Shown one piece after another: positions 44,010 to 52,367 of a DNA stretch of 64,000 bases; the stretch's first letter is position 1, and the number at the start of each line of letters is the position of its first letter. The notes beneath the pieces were generated by a model. That model saw only the letters and a program-made list of their open reading frames with translations. It did no database searches and was not told the DNA's origin. The stretch is taken from assembly GCA_963743705.1 (NCBI GenBank), contig CAVUQS010000002.1:62001-126000 (forward strand), in the 5' to 3' direction. This stretch comes from PALSA-243 sp963743705. Its GTDB lineage: Bacteria; Acidobacteriota; Terriglobia; Bryobacterales; Bryobacteraceae. A program made the position numbers and the translations under genes.

Positions 44010-45047
44010 ACGAAGATTGGCAAGAGAATCGCGGTTCTATCTCCGGTCGCCTGGCGAACGCCTCCGCGGCAATATGGCGCCTGGGAAACAGTGGCGGGCA
44101 ATGTTGCCGAGGGTCTGGTTCGCCGCGGCTGGGACGTGACGCTATTCGCCACCGGCGATTCCGTTACTACGGCCCGTTTGCACGCCGTGGTGGAGCAGGG
44201 TTACGAGGAAGATCGCTCCGTCGACCCGAAAGTAGCCGAATATCTGCACATCCCGGAAGTGTTCGAGCATGCCGCCGAGTTCGACCTCATACACAGCCAC
44301 TACGATTTCATGGCCCTGGCTTACAGCCGACTGGTGAAGACGCCGATGGTGACCACCATTCACGGCTTCTCGTCGCCCCATATCCTGCCGGTTTATCGCA
44401 AATACTGCGACGGCTATTTTGTTTCCATCAGCGACTCAGACCGCATGCCCGGGCTGAACTACGTTGCGACTGTATACAACGGGATCGACCTCTCGCTGTA
44501 TCCGTTTCAAGAACGCGGCGGCGAGGCCCTGATTTTTCTCGGCCGCATCCACCCGGATAAAGGCGTCCACCTGGCGATCGAAGTGGCTCGCCGGAGCGGC
44601 CGCCGTCTTGTGATCGCGGGCATTATCCAGGACACGAAGTATTTCGAGGAGCAAGTTGAGCCGCACCTCGACGACACGAACGTCCGCTTCATCGGCCCAG
44701 TGGATGCGGCCGGAAAGAATGAGCTATTTGCGCAAGCCTACGCGCTACTGCATCTGAATACTATCGCGGAGCGGTTCGGACTGGTGCTGGCCGAAGCTAA
44801 CGCGGCCGGAGTCCCCGTGATTGCCATGGACCTGGGCTCTTGCCGCGAAGTCATCAGCGACGGCGTGACCGGCTTTCTGGTGGAAGACGTAGCGGGCGCG
44901 GTGCGTTGTCTGGAACGAGTTCCTCAAATCGAGCGGAGCGCATGCAGGCAGCGGGTAGAGGAGTGCTTCTCGGTGGATAAGATGGTGCGGCAATACGAGC
45001 GCGTCTACTCGACCATTTTCGAAATAGAAGCGAAGAAAACAGGATGA
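44010..45047 (+). CDS. GT4 glycosyltransferase lacking a canonical start codon
   Basis: The frame encodes a GT-B enzyme: IAVLSPVAWRTPPRQYGAWE (nucleotide-sugar/acceptor loop), GWDVTLFATGDS, DLIHSHYDFMALAY, ALIFLGRIHPDKGVHLAIEV and ERFGLVLAEANAAGVPVIAM with the EX7E-type donor motif. The conserved N-terminus begins upstream of the first usable start (GTG 44091), but only ACG (44007, 44010), ATT or similar codons lie there; GGAG at 43998-44001 fits ACG 44010. Either a non-standard start or a point error must be assumed. It overlaps the next gene by four bases. Confidence 0.8.
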   Translation, partial: TKIGKRIAVLSPVAWRTPPRQYGAWETVAGNVAEGLVRRGWDVTLFATGDSVTTARLHAVVEQGYEEDRSVDPKVAEYLHIPEVFEHAAEFDLIHSHYDFMALAYSRLVKTPMVTTIHGFSSPHILPVYRKYCDGYFVSISDSDRMPGLNYVATVYNGIDLSLYPFQERGGEALIFLGRIHPDKGVHLAIEVARRSGRRLVIAGIIQDTKYFEEQVEPHLDDTNVRFIGPVDAAGKNELFAQAYALLHLNTIAERFGLVLAEANAAGVPVIAMDLGSCREVISDGVTGFLVEDVAGAVRCLERVPQIERSACRQRVEECFSVDKMVRQYERVYSTIFEIEAKKTG

Positions 45048-45979
45048 AGCAAGATATCGTCAGGCGGTACGCGCACAATCCGATTCTCACCAAGAGCCAG
45101 ATCCCTTATCCGGTCGAGACGGTTCACAATGCGGCGGTGGTGAAGCATGACGGCGAATACATCATGCTGTTTCGATCTCATCTTCGGACCGGACGGTCGA
45201 TCATCGGACTGGCGCGCAGCAACGACGGATTCCGGTTCGTTGCCGACGCCCAGCCGTTTCTGGTCCCGGAACGCGAGGGACCGTTCGCGGAATACGAAGA
45301 GTTCGGCGTGGAAGATCCACGGATCACGCGTCTGGACGACGGCTACGTGATCACGTACAGCGCGTATTCACGTAGCGGCGTGCGGATCGCTCTGGCGAGA
45401 ACCAAGGATTTTTCCCGAGTCGAACGTGTTTCGCTGATCACCCAGGCGGATCATCGCAACGTGGTGCTCTTTCCGGAAAAATTCGACGGGCTCTATGCGC
45501 GCCTGGACCGGCCGCACTCCGAAATAACGCCCTGGTCGATCTGGATCTCCTATTCTCCGGACCTATGCTTCTGGGGAAAATCCGAGCTCCTCATCAAACC
45601 GGAACCATATCATTGGGACGAGATGAAGATCGGCCCAGGCGCCCCGCCCTTCAAAACGGAACGCGGCTGGCTCTCGATTTATCACGGCGTTTTCCGCACC
45701 ATGGATGGGGCAGTCTATCGTCTCGGCGTCGCCCTGCATGACCTGCAAAACCCGTCAAAAGTGATCGGTGTGGGTGATTCCTGGATCTTGCAGCCGGAAG
45801 ATCCCTGGGAGACCACCGGCTACGTCCACAATGTTGTTTTCACCTGCGGCGCGGTTCCGGAGCCGGACGGCACGGTGAAGATCTATTGGGGCGGCGCCGA
45901 CAGCGTAATGTGCGCGGGGGAGGCAGCAGTTTCAGATCTGGTGGACCTTTGCATTCAGCACGGTAGACCGCCGAAGTGA
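45044..45979 (+). CDS. GH130-family beta-mannoside phosphorylase/hydrolase, short form
   Basis: The 311-residue propeller protein has the GH130 signature: NPILTKSQIPYPVETVHNAA, GVEDPRITRLDDGYVITYSA with catalytic Asp91, HRNVVLFPEKFDGLYARLDR, KIGPGAPPFKTERGWLSIYH and a YVHNVVFTCGAV end. Known members cleave beta-1,2- or beta-1,4-linked mannosides, often by phosphorolysis. Which linkage applies here cannot be read from the sequence. It is coupled to the GT4 gene (ATGA) and ends the operon. Confidence 0.88.
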   Translation: MKQDIVRRYAHNPILTKSQIPYPVETVHNAAVVKHDGEYIMLFRSHLRTGRSIIGLARSNDGFRFVADAQPFLVPEREGPFAEYEEFGVEDPRITRLDDGYVITYSAYSRSGVRIALARTKDFSRVERVSLITQADHRNVVLFPEKFDGLYARLDRPHSEITPWSIWISYSPDLCFWGKSELLIKPEPYHWDEMKIGPGAPPFKTERGWLSIYHGVFRTMDGAVYRLGVALHDLQNPSKVIGVGDSWILQPEDPWETTGYVHNVVFTCGAVPEPDGTVKIYWGGADSVMCAGEAAVSDLVDLCIQHGRPPK

Positions 45980-46178
45980 GCAAAAGAGCTTACCGCCAAA
46001 GTGTTCATGTTCGAACGGATACATTCCGGGCAGGCCATTTCTTTGTTGTATCTTAGGCCATATCGTGCAAACATAAAGTTGTAGTTTGACAGTCCGCAAT
46101 TTGGCCGCTCGTATACACCGGTATTACCGGTTATCCCGTCCGCGTTTGCTCTCTGCAAATTTCAGAAAGAAGCTAATC

Positions 46179-46514
46179 GTGAAAAATATTTTTGTTGGAA
46201 ATCTCAGTTTCGACGCCACCGAAGGCGCCGTGCGCAGCATGTTTGAGCAGTATGGTACGGTTGACCGCGTCAACATTGTTACGGACCGGGATACCGGAAG
46301 AGCCCGCGGATTTGGATTCGTGGAAATGAGCAACGACAGCGAGGGCCAAAACGCCATTGCTGCCCTAAACGGCCGCGACCTGGACGGCAGAACTTTGAAC
46401 GTCAACGAAGCCCGGCCTAAGGAAAATCGTGGCGGCGGAGGCGGCGGCGGTGGCTTTCGCGGCAACAGCGGCGGCGGTGGTGGTGGTCGTGGCCGCAGCA
46501 GCAATCGCTGGTAA
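46179..46514 (+). CDS. Glycine-rich RRM RNA-binding protein
   Basis: The 111-residue protein from GTG 46179 has one RNA recognition motif (1-80) with RNP2 IFVGNL and RNP1 RGFGFVEM, followed by a Gly/Arg-rich tail (GGGGGGGGFRGN ... GRGRSSNRW). Such Rbp proteins act in cold or RNA metabolism in cyanobacteria and other groups. The 199-base gap upstream holds TTGACA (46086-46091) and TATACA (46112-46117) at a long 20-base spacing, and two ACCGGT boxes. A paralogue lacking the tail lies at 48956. Confidence 0.88.
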   Translation: MKNIFVGNLSFDATEGAVRSMFEQYGTVDRVNIVTDRDTGRARGFGFVEMSNDSEGQNAIAALNGRDLDGRTLNVNEARPKENRGGGGGGGGFRGNSGGGGGGRGRSSNRW

Positions 46515-46539
46515 CTTCACCCAGCACCGATGCGCGGCC

Positions 46540-48114
46540 TTACGGCTGCGCTACTGATTTGAGCGGAGCGCCGACCAACTGAGTCGCGCTCCGCTCCGAT
46601 TTCAAGTAACTGTACGGATCGTGATCCAGCCCGCCCGCCGGTAGCCAACTCCACAACGTTCCCATATCCGCACGCACCAGATCGCTGTAAAACTCTGGAA
46701 GTTTGTCCGATTCCTGCGCGAAATAAGGCGCGAACTGCCGGTCGGTTTCCAGACGCCTGCGGATTTCCGTGTAGTACTTCAACCTGCCAAAACCTTCCGT
46801 CGAAATCGATCTCACCAAATTCAGCCACCGCGAGGTCATTCCGCCCGTGGAGCAAAAACGGCGAGCGATGGCGCGCGTGCTGAATGTGTATTTCATCAGA
46901 TCGATCACGCGATCATAGAAAGCTTGCCAATCGTAATTCCGCGGTTTTACATTCATCGCCTGATTGTTATTCAGGAAGTGGAAGGGGAACGGCAGGACGC
47001 GATTTGCCATTTGATAATCGAGATTGAGCGCCGCCGCGCGGCCGAACGCGGTGAGCAAAGAATATCCCGGAAAGGCGCCCGGGGTCAGATCCAGAAATCT
47101 CTTGGTAAGTTCGAAGGGTTCATCGCCCTCGTCGGAATCCAGGCCGAGGACAAAATTGGTCTGCACATAGGGGACATATTTCAAAATCAGATTCACGTGC
47201 TCCGACACCTGGCGAACTTTGTCAAAACCCTGTAACGCGCCTGTCTTCGACTTGCCTCCCAGGGCGAACCACGATTCGACGCCAGGCAACAGCGCTTTGA
47301 ACCCATTGCGTTGGAGCCGTTTCAAGTGCGGCTCCGAAAGCAGGGATAAGCTGCTCTCGGCGGCGAAATCGATGGATCCCGGCGGCGCCGCGTCCTCGAT
47401 CATGTCGAGATAGTCGTCGAACCGGACGCCGAAATTGGGATCGTGCCAGGCGACCAGCGGCCGGCGAAACTTTGTCCGCAGGAAGCGTAGGTCGTCTTTG
47501 AGTTGCTCGAAGCCCATGGGTTGATAGGGCACGTTCGCATCGATGCAGAAACTGCAGGTGTAGGGGCACCCCAGGCTCCCGATCATCGGAACCATTTTCA
47601 GGAAGCGGGTCTTCTTGAGAGTGGCTTCAATGAATGGCCAACGTTCGCGGATGCCCGGAAGTTCCAGCGGCTGACGTTGCGCGGAGATACGCACGCCAAG
47701 CGGACGATGTTGCGAACAATCCTGCAGAACTTCCAGCAGCGTCTCGCGGCTGGTAAAGCCAAGCACGTAATCGAAGTAGCGCTGCGCGTCTTCGGGATAG
47801 CACCGGGCATGAGGTCCGCCGAGAACCGTGACCGCCCCTCTGGTGCGGAAGAGGTTGCTCAAAGAATATGCCGTGTGGGCCGCCTCAGTGAAGGCGCCGA
47901 TGAAAAGCACATCGAGGGTGCTTGGCAACTCTTCGAGCAGATTTTCGAAACCAGTGTAACAGACCACCGTGACGTCGTGCCCCAGTTGCTGGCACCAGAC
48001 GCCGATTACCTGCGGCATGATGCTGGCAAGATTCGCGTTCATGACGCGAGCATACAGCGCTTGGGTGGGGCCCTTGGAGACGATATCGATGATGCCAATG
48101 TTGAGTTTCCGCAT
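46540..48114 (-). CDS. B12-binding-domain radical SAM protein
   Basis: The 524-residue protein has an N-terminal B12-binding-like Rossmann domain (about 1-150; HDVTVVCYTGFENL, TVLGGPHARCYPEDAQRYFD) without the DxHxxG motif of base-off cobalamin binding. The radical SAM core has the cluster motif C183-x3-C187-x2-C190 in GCPYTCSFC, then DDYLDMIEDA and ALLPGVESWF. The C-terminal region (about 400-524) is specific to this group. It resembles class B-type radical SAM proteins (methylation or hopanoid/BchE-like), substrate unknown. It stands alone on this strand. Confidence 0.82.
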   Translation of the reverse strand: MRKLNIGIIDIVSKGPTQALYARVMNANLASIMPQVIGVWCQQLGHDVTVVCYTGFENLLEELPSTLDVLFIGAFTEAAHTAYSLSNLFRTRGAVTVLGGPHARCYPEDAQRYFDYVLGFTSRETLLEVLQDCSQHRPLGVRISAQRQPLELPGIRERWPFIEATLKKTRFLKMVPMIGSLGCPYTCSFCIDANVPYQPMGFEQLKDDLRFLRTKFRRPLVAWHDPNFGVRFDDYLDMIEDAAPPGSIDFAAESSLSLLSEPHLKRLQRNGFKALLPGVESWFALGGKSKTGALQGFDKVRQVSEHVNLILKYVPYVQTNFVLGLDSDEGDEPFELTKRFLDLTPGAFPGYSLLTAFGRAAALNLDYQMANRVLPFPFHFLNNNQAMNVKPRNYDWQAFYDRVIDLMKYTFSTRAIARRFCSTGGMTSRWLNLVRSISTEGFGRLKYYTEIRRRLETDRQFAPYFAQESDKLPEFYSDLVRADMGTLWSWLPAGGLDHDPYSYLKSERSATQLVGAPLKSVAQP

Positions 48115-48430
48115 GTTTGTCTAGGAGTGGAATTCGGAGATTCCAGTCGGTCTTTCCTGGCGGTAAGCAAACGCGCCAAAACAAGGCGCGTCCTCCGATG
48201 ATGCGTTGCAAGCATATCATGGCACCGTTCCGTCGGGCAGACTGTCCCATATTGCTCATCCGGCCGCGCGGGCCGGATCGGGTTAATCCTTCAATACGAC
48301 GCTGATGTTGTGGCGAAGCATGTAGTGAAGAAACAACGCGGAAATGGGCGGCTCCTCGAGTACAACGGGGGCTTGGAGGTTCAGAGTTCGTTATTGAACG
48401 TCGTGATGCACGACTAATGTCATATTTACA
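48115..48430. other. Intergenic region
   Basis: About 316 bases with no frame that looks coding. It lies between the divergent radical SAM gene and the promoter at 48431. The left part is GC-rich and the right part becomes AT-rich. I see no repeat or RNA gene. Confidence 0.3.
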
Positions 48431-48459
48431 TTGACAACTAGGGCTATTTAGTTGATAAT
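48431..48459 (+). promoter_or_regulatory. Strong sigma-70-type promoter
   Basis: TTGACA (48431-48436), exactly 17 bases, GATAAT (48454-48459): ten or more of twelve consensus positions match, in AT-rich DNA. It should start transcription near 48466, about 95 bases before the DUF6804-like gene. Confidence 0.75.
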
Positions 48460-48560
48460 AGTTAACGTCTGAGCATTCTTGCCCACCCGCAGATGGTCTG
48501 AACTAAGTCAGGTTCGTCTGCCCCACTTTCTTAGCCACCGGTTTCAACCGAGGAGGTTGA

Positions 48561-48917
48561 ATGCACAACCAAGTGATGAAGTGGTTTTCCATCGGCGCAT
48601 TGCTGCTCGCCGTATTGTTCTGGAAATCCGCCGCAACTTACCAGTTAGAACTTAATCTGATTATCTGCGTTGCGGCCGCCTTTGTTTTCATTCAGGCATT
48701 TCAAGCGCGGAAGTTCAGCTGGGCAGCCGGTTTTCTCATCGTTGCTCTCTTATTTAACCCTCTGGTGCCCGTCTTCGAGCTGATTGGTGGCGTTGCCCTC
48801 TCTATCGTCGTTCTTTCCACCGCTCTATTCGCGACCGCCTTGGTGGTGTTGAAGCCGCATCGGCTGATGTCGATGCCGTCCATCACGGATAGAAATCCAG
48901 GCAGCCAATCGCTGTAA
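48561..48917 (+). CDS. DUF6804-like membrane protein
   Basis: The 118-residue protein starts after GAGGAGGTTG and has four predicted membrane helices (about 7-22, 30-48, 52-66, 70-97). It carries the FLIVALLFNPLVPVFEL motif typical of small DUF6804-type proteins. Function is unknown. It shares the strong promoter at 48431, and the RRM gene follows after 38 bases. Confidence 0.65.
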   Translation: MHNQVMKWFSIGALLLAVLFWKSAATYQLELNLIICVAAAFVFIQAFQARKFSWAAGFLIVALLFNPLVPVFELIGGVALSIVVLSTALFATALVVLKPHRLMSMPSITDRNPGSQSL

Positions 48918-48955
48918 GTTACGGCGCAGGGCTTGCTTTAAAGGACTAGGATCAT

Positions 48956-49258
48956 ATGAAAAATATCTTTATTGGTAACTTGAGTCCCGCTACGAAACCG
49001 GAAGTAATCCGCTCGCTCTTTGAACCGCTAGGGACCGTTCGCAGTTTCAAACTGATGACGGACCGGGATACCGGCGCTTCCCGAGGATTCGCTTTCGTAG
49101 AAATGATCGAGATGGAAGCCGCGCCGGCGATCGCTGCTTTGGACGGAAAACTCGTAGATGGCCAGACCATCGAGGTGCGGGAAGGCCGGCAGAAACTGCA
49201 TCGCGGTACATCGCGTGAGCGCGGAAACGTTACGCCGATCGATCTCGACCGCCGTTGA
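48956..49258 (+). CDS. RRM RNA-binding protein without glycine tail
   Basis: This 100-residue single RRM domain has RNP2 IFIGNL and RNP1 RGFAFVEM, similar to the protein at 46179 (MKNIFIGNLS against MKNIFVGNLS, TDRDTGASRGFAF against TDRDTGRARGFGF) but ending in a short basic tail, not a Gly-rich one. It is probably an RNA chaperone-type protein. Start ATG 48956, preceded by GGACTAGGAT. It is expressed downstream of the membrane protein gene. Confidence 0.88.
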   Translation: MKNIFIGNLSPATKPEVIRSLFEPLGTVRSFKLMTDRDTGASRGFAFVEMIEMEAAPAIAALDGKLVDGQTIEVREGRQKLHRGTSRERGNVTPIDLDRR

Positions 49259-49289
49259 GCGCGAGTTCACCCGCGCTCGTCGAAGCAGA

Positions 49290-49964
49290 TCAGCACCCGG
49301 CATCGTTGCAGTTGTTGTTGTGGGCCGATATAACGGTCGTTCCAAAGAAGGCATTCGTGCCGCTATTGGAGCCGACCACGTTACCCGAGAATGTACCGCC
49401 TCCCAAGTTGACGCCGCCTTTCGCGTTCAACAGCACCAGGTTGTCGATTACCGCGCATCCCCCGCACGCTAATCCGAGGCCGGCATTTCGAACTATCTGG
49501 CTACGCCTCACAGTCGAGTTAGTAGTATTGATTGCGAATGCGGCAGTGTTGGTAACATGGATATCCTCGATGGTTCCGCTTCCGATCTCTCCGATAATCC
49601 CATTATCAAATCCGTTGATGTGGCCATTGCGTATCACCGTCTCGTCCGCGACGTAGGTAATCCCTGTCGAGTTACTGGTGTGAGGAGTGCAGACCTGGCC
49701 TGCGCAGGCAATGGCGCCGCCGATCGTAAAGCCGTTCAGGTCGAGAGTTACACCGCTGGTGCGAATCACGATGCCATTGGCGTCGGCAGGGACCGTAAGG
49801 TTGCCGGATAACTTATAGCTGCCGGCTTGGCCGATGCCGAATGGAAACCCGCCGGCAGCCATGACGCTGGCTTGATTGATGAGAATCTGGCCATCCACGG
49901 CGAAGGCGGGCGTTAATCCCAACAGAGCAGTTAATAGGAGCGGAGTCGATACGCTTCGTAACAT
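49290..49964 (-). CDS. Secreted right-handed beta-helix protein
   Basis: The 224-residue protein has a signal peptide (MLRSVSTPLLLTALLGLTPAFA). Parallel beta-helix rungs follow: GSYKLSGNLTVPADANGIVI, VTLDLNGFTIGG, VIRNGHINGFDNGIIGEIGS, STVRRSQIVRNAGLGLACGG and GGTFSGNVVGSNSGTNAFFG. A cysteine pair is in CAGQVC. Such proteins bind or cleave polysaccharide, but no catalytic residues can be assigned. It is a leftward single gene with its own gap of 52 bases to the PEP-CTERM gene. Confidence 0.75.
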   Translation of the reverse strand: MLRSVSTPLLLTALLGLTPAFAVDGQILINQASVMAAGGFPFGIGQAGSYKLSGNLTVPADANGIVIRTSGVTLDLNGFTIGGAIACAGQVCTPHTSNSTGITYVADETVIRNGHINGFDNGIIGEIGSGTIEDIHVTNTAAFAINTTNSTVRRSQIVRNAGLGLACGGCAVIDNLVLLNAKGGVNLGGGTFSGNVVGSNSGTNAFFGTTVISAHNNNCNDAGC

Positions 49965-50016
49965 AGAGTTGTCTTCTTTCCTTTGCTGAAATTGAATTGC
50001 TGCTGGCTAAGCGCCT

Positions 50017-50680
50017 TTAGCGGGAGGCCGTCTTGGACCGCCACCTGACGCGGCTTAGAACGATGGCTGCGACGGCCGTTGAGAATTCCAAGATCGTGGA
50101 AGGCTCAGGAGCGCCGGCAGGCGGCGCGTAGGAATAGGTGGTGACCGATCCGTGAATGTCGGTGACGCCGTCGTCCTCGAGAAGGTCGAGGGGAAGAAGC
50201 CCCGGGATCGCCTCCGCCGCGGTAGTGTTTGCGTTCAGATCCGTCGCCACGATGAAGAAATTCATCGCCAGTTCATTCCCTTGACTGCAGCCCGAACCGC
50301 TCGATAAGCACGCAAACAGGCTGAACACATCGATACCGCCGGATTGGGCGATGGTCAGGCTGGTGAAGTCGAAAGCGTTCTCGGTTGCGCCCGCTGGCAC
50401 GATGCTGAAGAGCACGCCGGAACCCGTCAGATCATAGCTTCCAGGAGCGGTGATGGGGCTTGGCAGGTTCAACTTCACGGTGAAGGCAGCGCCATCCACG
50501 AATGTCGTTCAAGCCCGGGTTATTTGCGGCGGGTCCGGTACCGTCTGCAACGGATTGGTTGATCACGCCGCTGATGGTCATGACGTCGGCGCTGAGCGTC
50601 GTCGCCGCGGCCATCGGAATCAGCGCAACGGCCAACCAAAGGCTGCGTTTTACGCCAAAAGCGGCGTTCTTCTGTTTCAT
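50017..50680 (-). CDS. PEP-CTERM-anchored secreted protein, frameshifted
   Basis: The N-terminal frame from ATG 50680 gives a signal peptide (KRSLWLAVALIPMAAATTLS) and VINQSVADGTGPAANNPGLN. The frame is lost near 50500. The next frame continues VDGAAFTVKLNLPSPITAPG to a C-terminal PEPSTILEFSTAVAAIVLS followed by RVRWRSK. That end is the PEP-CTERM sorting signal (PEP motif, membrane helix, basic tail), processed by exosortase. Restoring one frame gives about 220 residues. As written the product is broken; an indel in the sequence is possible. Confidence 0.75.
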
Positions 50681-50743
50681 GTGTCCCCCGCTAATACAGG
50701 CGGAATGCGGAGGAGATTTTGAACGGAATGTTGGAGGTGGTGG

Positions 50744-51097
50744 CTACGCTGATGCCGATTTGGCGATTTCGCGCCCGGCGGCTTCCACGCTGTCGAAGGT
50801 CGGGATCAGACCGTCGACGTGCGAGACCTTGAGAAGCGTCTGAATGCGCTCGGTCGCGCCCGTAAGCCCGAATTTACGGCCGGTGCGCTGGCAAGAGGCG
50901 AGGATCCCGAGGATGGCTGCCAAGCCGGCTGAATCCATGTAGGGAACGCCGGCGATGTCGATAAGAACGGAATGCTCGGAGTCGGCGCGGGCGATGTCTT
51001 GGAATTCGAAAAGATCCGCCAGGGTCAGGGGGCCGGTGAGACGCAAAATGCGGAATCCGGGTACAGCTTCCACATCTATTTTTAACGGGTCAGCCAT
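50744..51097 (-). CDS. STAS-domain anti-sigma-factor antagonist
   Basis: The protein of about 117 residues (start ATG 51097, or 51115) has the SpoIIAA/RsbV-type STAS fold: RILRLTGPLTLADLFEFQDI, SVLIDIAGVPYMDSAGLAAI with the phosphorylatable Ser, then a helix and KVSHVDGLIPTFDSVEAAGR. In partner-switching systems the unphosphorylated form releases a sigma factor from its anti-sigma kinase. No kinase or sigma gene of that type is adjacent. Confidence 0.85.
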   Translation of the reverse strand: MADPLKIDVEAVPGFRILRLTGPLTLADLFEFQDIARADSEHSVLIDIAGVPYMDSAGLAAILGILASCQRTGRKFGLTGATERIQTLLKVSHVDGLIPTFDSVEAAGREIAKSASA

Positions 51098-51122
51098 GAC
51101 GGTTGAGGGTATCACGGCGTGG

Positions 51123-52367
51123 TTACAATCGAGTGACGATTGGGGCTGCCTGGCGAGCCGCGCCCGCCCCCGCCCACAACACGACGCCTAACATTAGCGC
51201 GAGAGCCGGAATCACGTACATCGCCTGATGACAAACCCACGGCGCGCGCGGCTTCGGCGGCGATGCCGGAAGCGCTCGCGGCGTGCGCGAAGTGGTCGCT
51301 GAGGCGTCCAGTGAGAAGCGGGCCCCAGGCCGCACCGCCGAGATATTGCACGGCGAAGTAAGCGCCCATGGCGGCGCCCCGGAGGTGGGGGGGAACGATG
51401 TCATGCATCGCGGCATAGACTAAGCCGTAATACATCTGGAAGAAAGCGTTGGCTGCAACGATCAGCGCAATCGCCAGAGCCGCGGTCCCCGCTGGCATTG
51501 CGATTCCCGCGTAGGCCAGCGGCGCGGCGGCAAACGCTGCGGCGGCTGCGATGCGCATGCGCACGCGGCCGAGGTTGCCGCTGGCGCGGTCGCCGATCAC
51601 GCCGGCGCAGAGAGCTCCAGCGATGCCGGAAATGCCAAGTCCGATGCCCGCCCACACGCCGGCTTGTGCGACAGAGAGGTGATGATAGCGCGTCAGAAAC
51701 GAGGGGAAGAACACAGCCAACGAGTAGAGGGCGAAATTCAAGATAGCGCCGGAGAGCGCGATCCACCAGAAGGCCGGAATGGAAGCCAGCGCGCGCGGGC
51801 TGGCATTCGAAATTGAGGCGGCCATGCGCGACGGTTCACGCAACCACAGCACCGCGGGAATCAGGCGGCCGCCGGCAATGCGGCAATAGCAAGGGCGGCG
51901 CGCCACCCGAAGCGCTGCGAGATAGGGCCGCCAAGGGAAAAACTCAGCATGAGGCCCACGGGCACGGCCATCATGAACCATGCCATGGCGCGGGTGCGGC
52001 GCTCGGGCTTGACGGCGTCGCCGATCCAACTGGTCGCGGCGGGTGCGCAAACCGCTTCGCCAATGCCGACGCCCAGCCGCGTCACGAGTAGTATCGCGTA
52101 GCTCGAAGCCAAGCCACCGAGCGCGGTCAATACGGACCACACGCCCACGCCCCAAGCAAGCAGGCCCTTGCGGCTTTTGGTATCGGCCATGCGACCCAGC
52201 GGCCAACCGGCAATGGCGTAGAGCACCGTGAAGCCGGTGCTCAAACCGCCGATTTGCGCATCGCTGAGATGAAACTCACGGCGCAACGGGTCGGCAATGG
52301 CGCCGAGCGTCAAACGGTCGTAGAAATTAAGGACGTTGATGAGAAAAAGGATGACCAGCGTCATCAC
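51123..52367 (-). CDS. MFS transporter with two frameshifts
   Basis: From ATG 52367 (overlapping the DUF4097 stop by four bases) the first frame gives helices 1-5 of a major-facilitator protein, LVILFLINVLNFYDRLTLGA, GWPLGRMADTKSRKGLLAWG and RLGVGIGEAVCAPAATSWIG. It stops at 51861. A second frame continues GGRLIPAVLWLREP through FWWIALSGAILNFALYSLAV and YFAVQYLGGAAWGPLL. Near 51225 a third frame supplies the end HQAMYVIPALALMLG. The corrected product is about 415 residues, similar to Spinster-type MFS proteins. The substrate is unknown. Confidence 0.75.
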
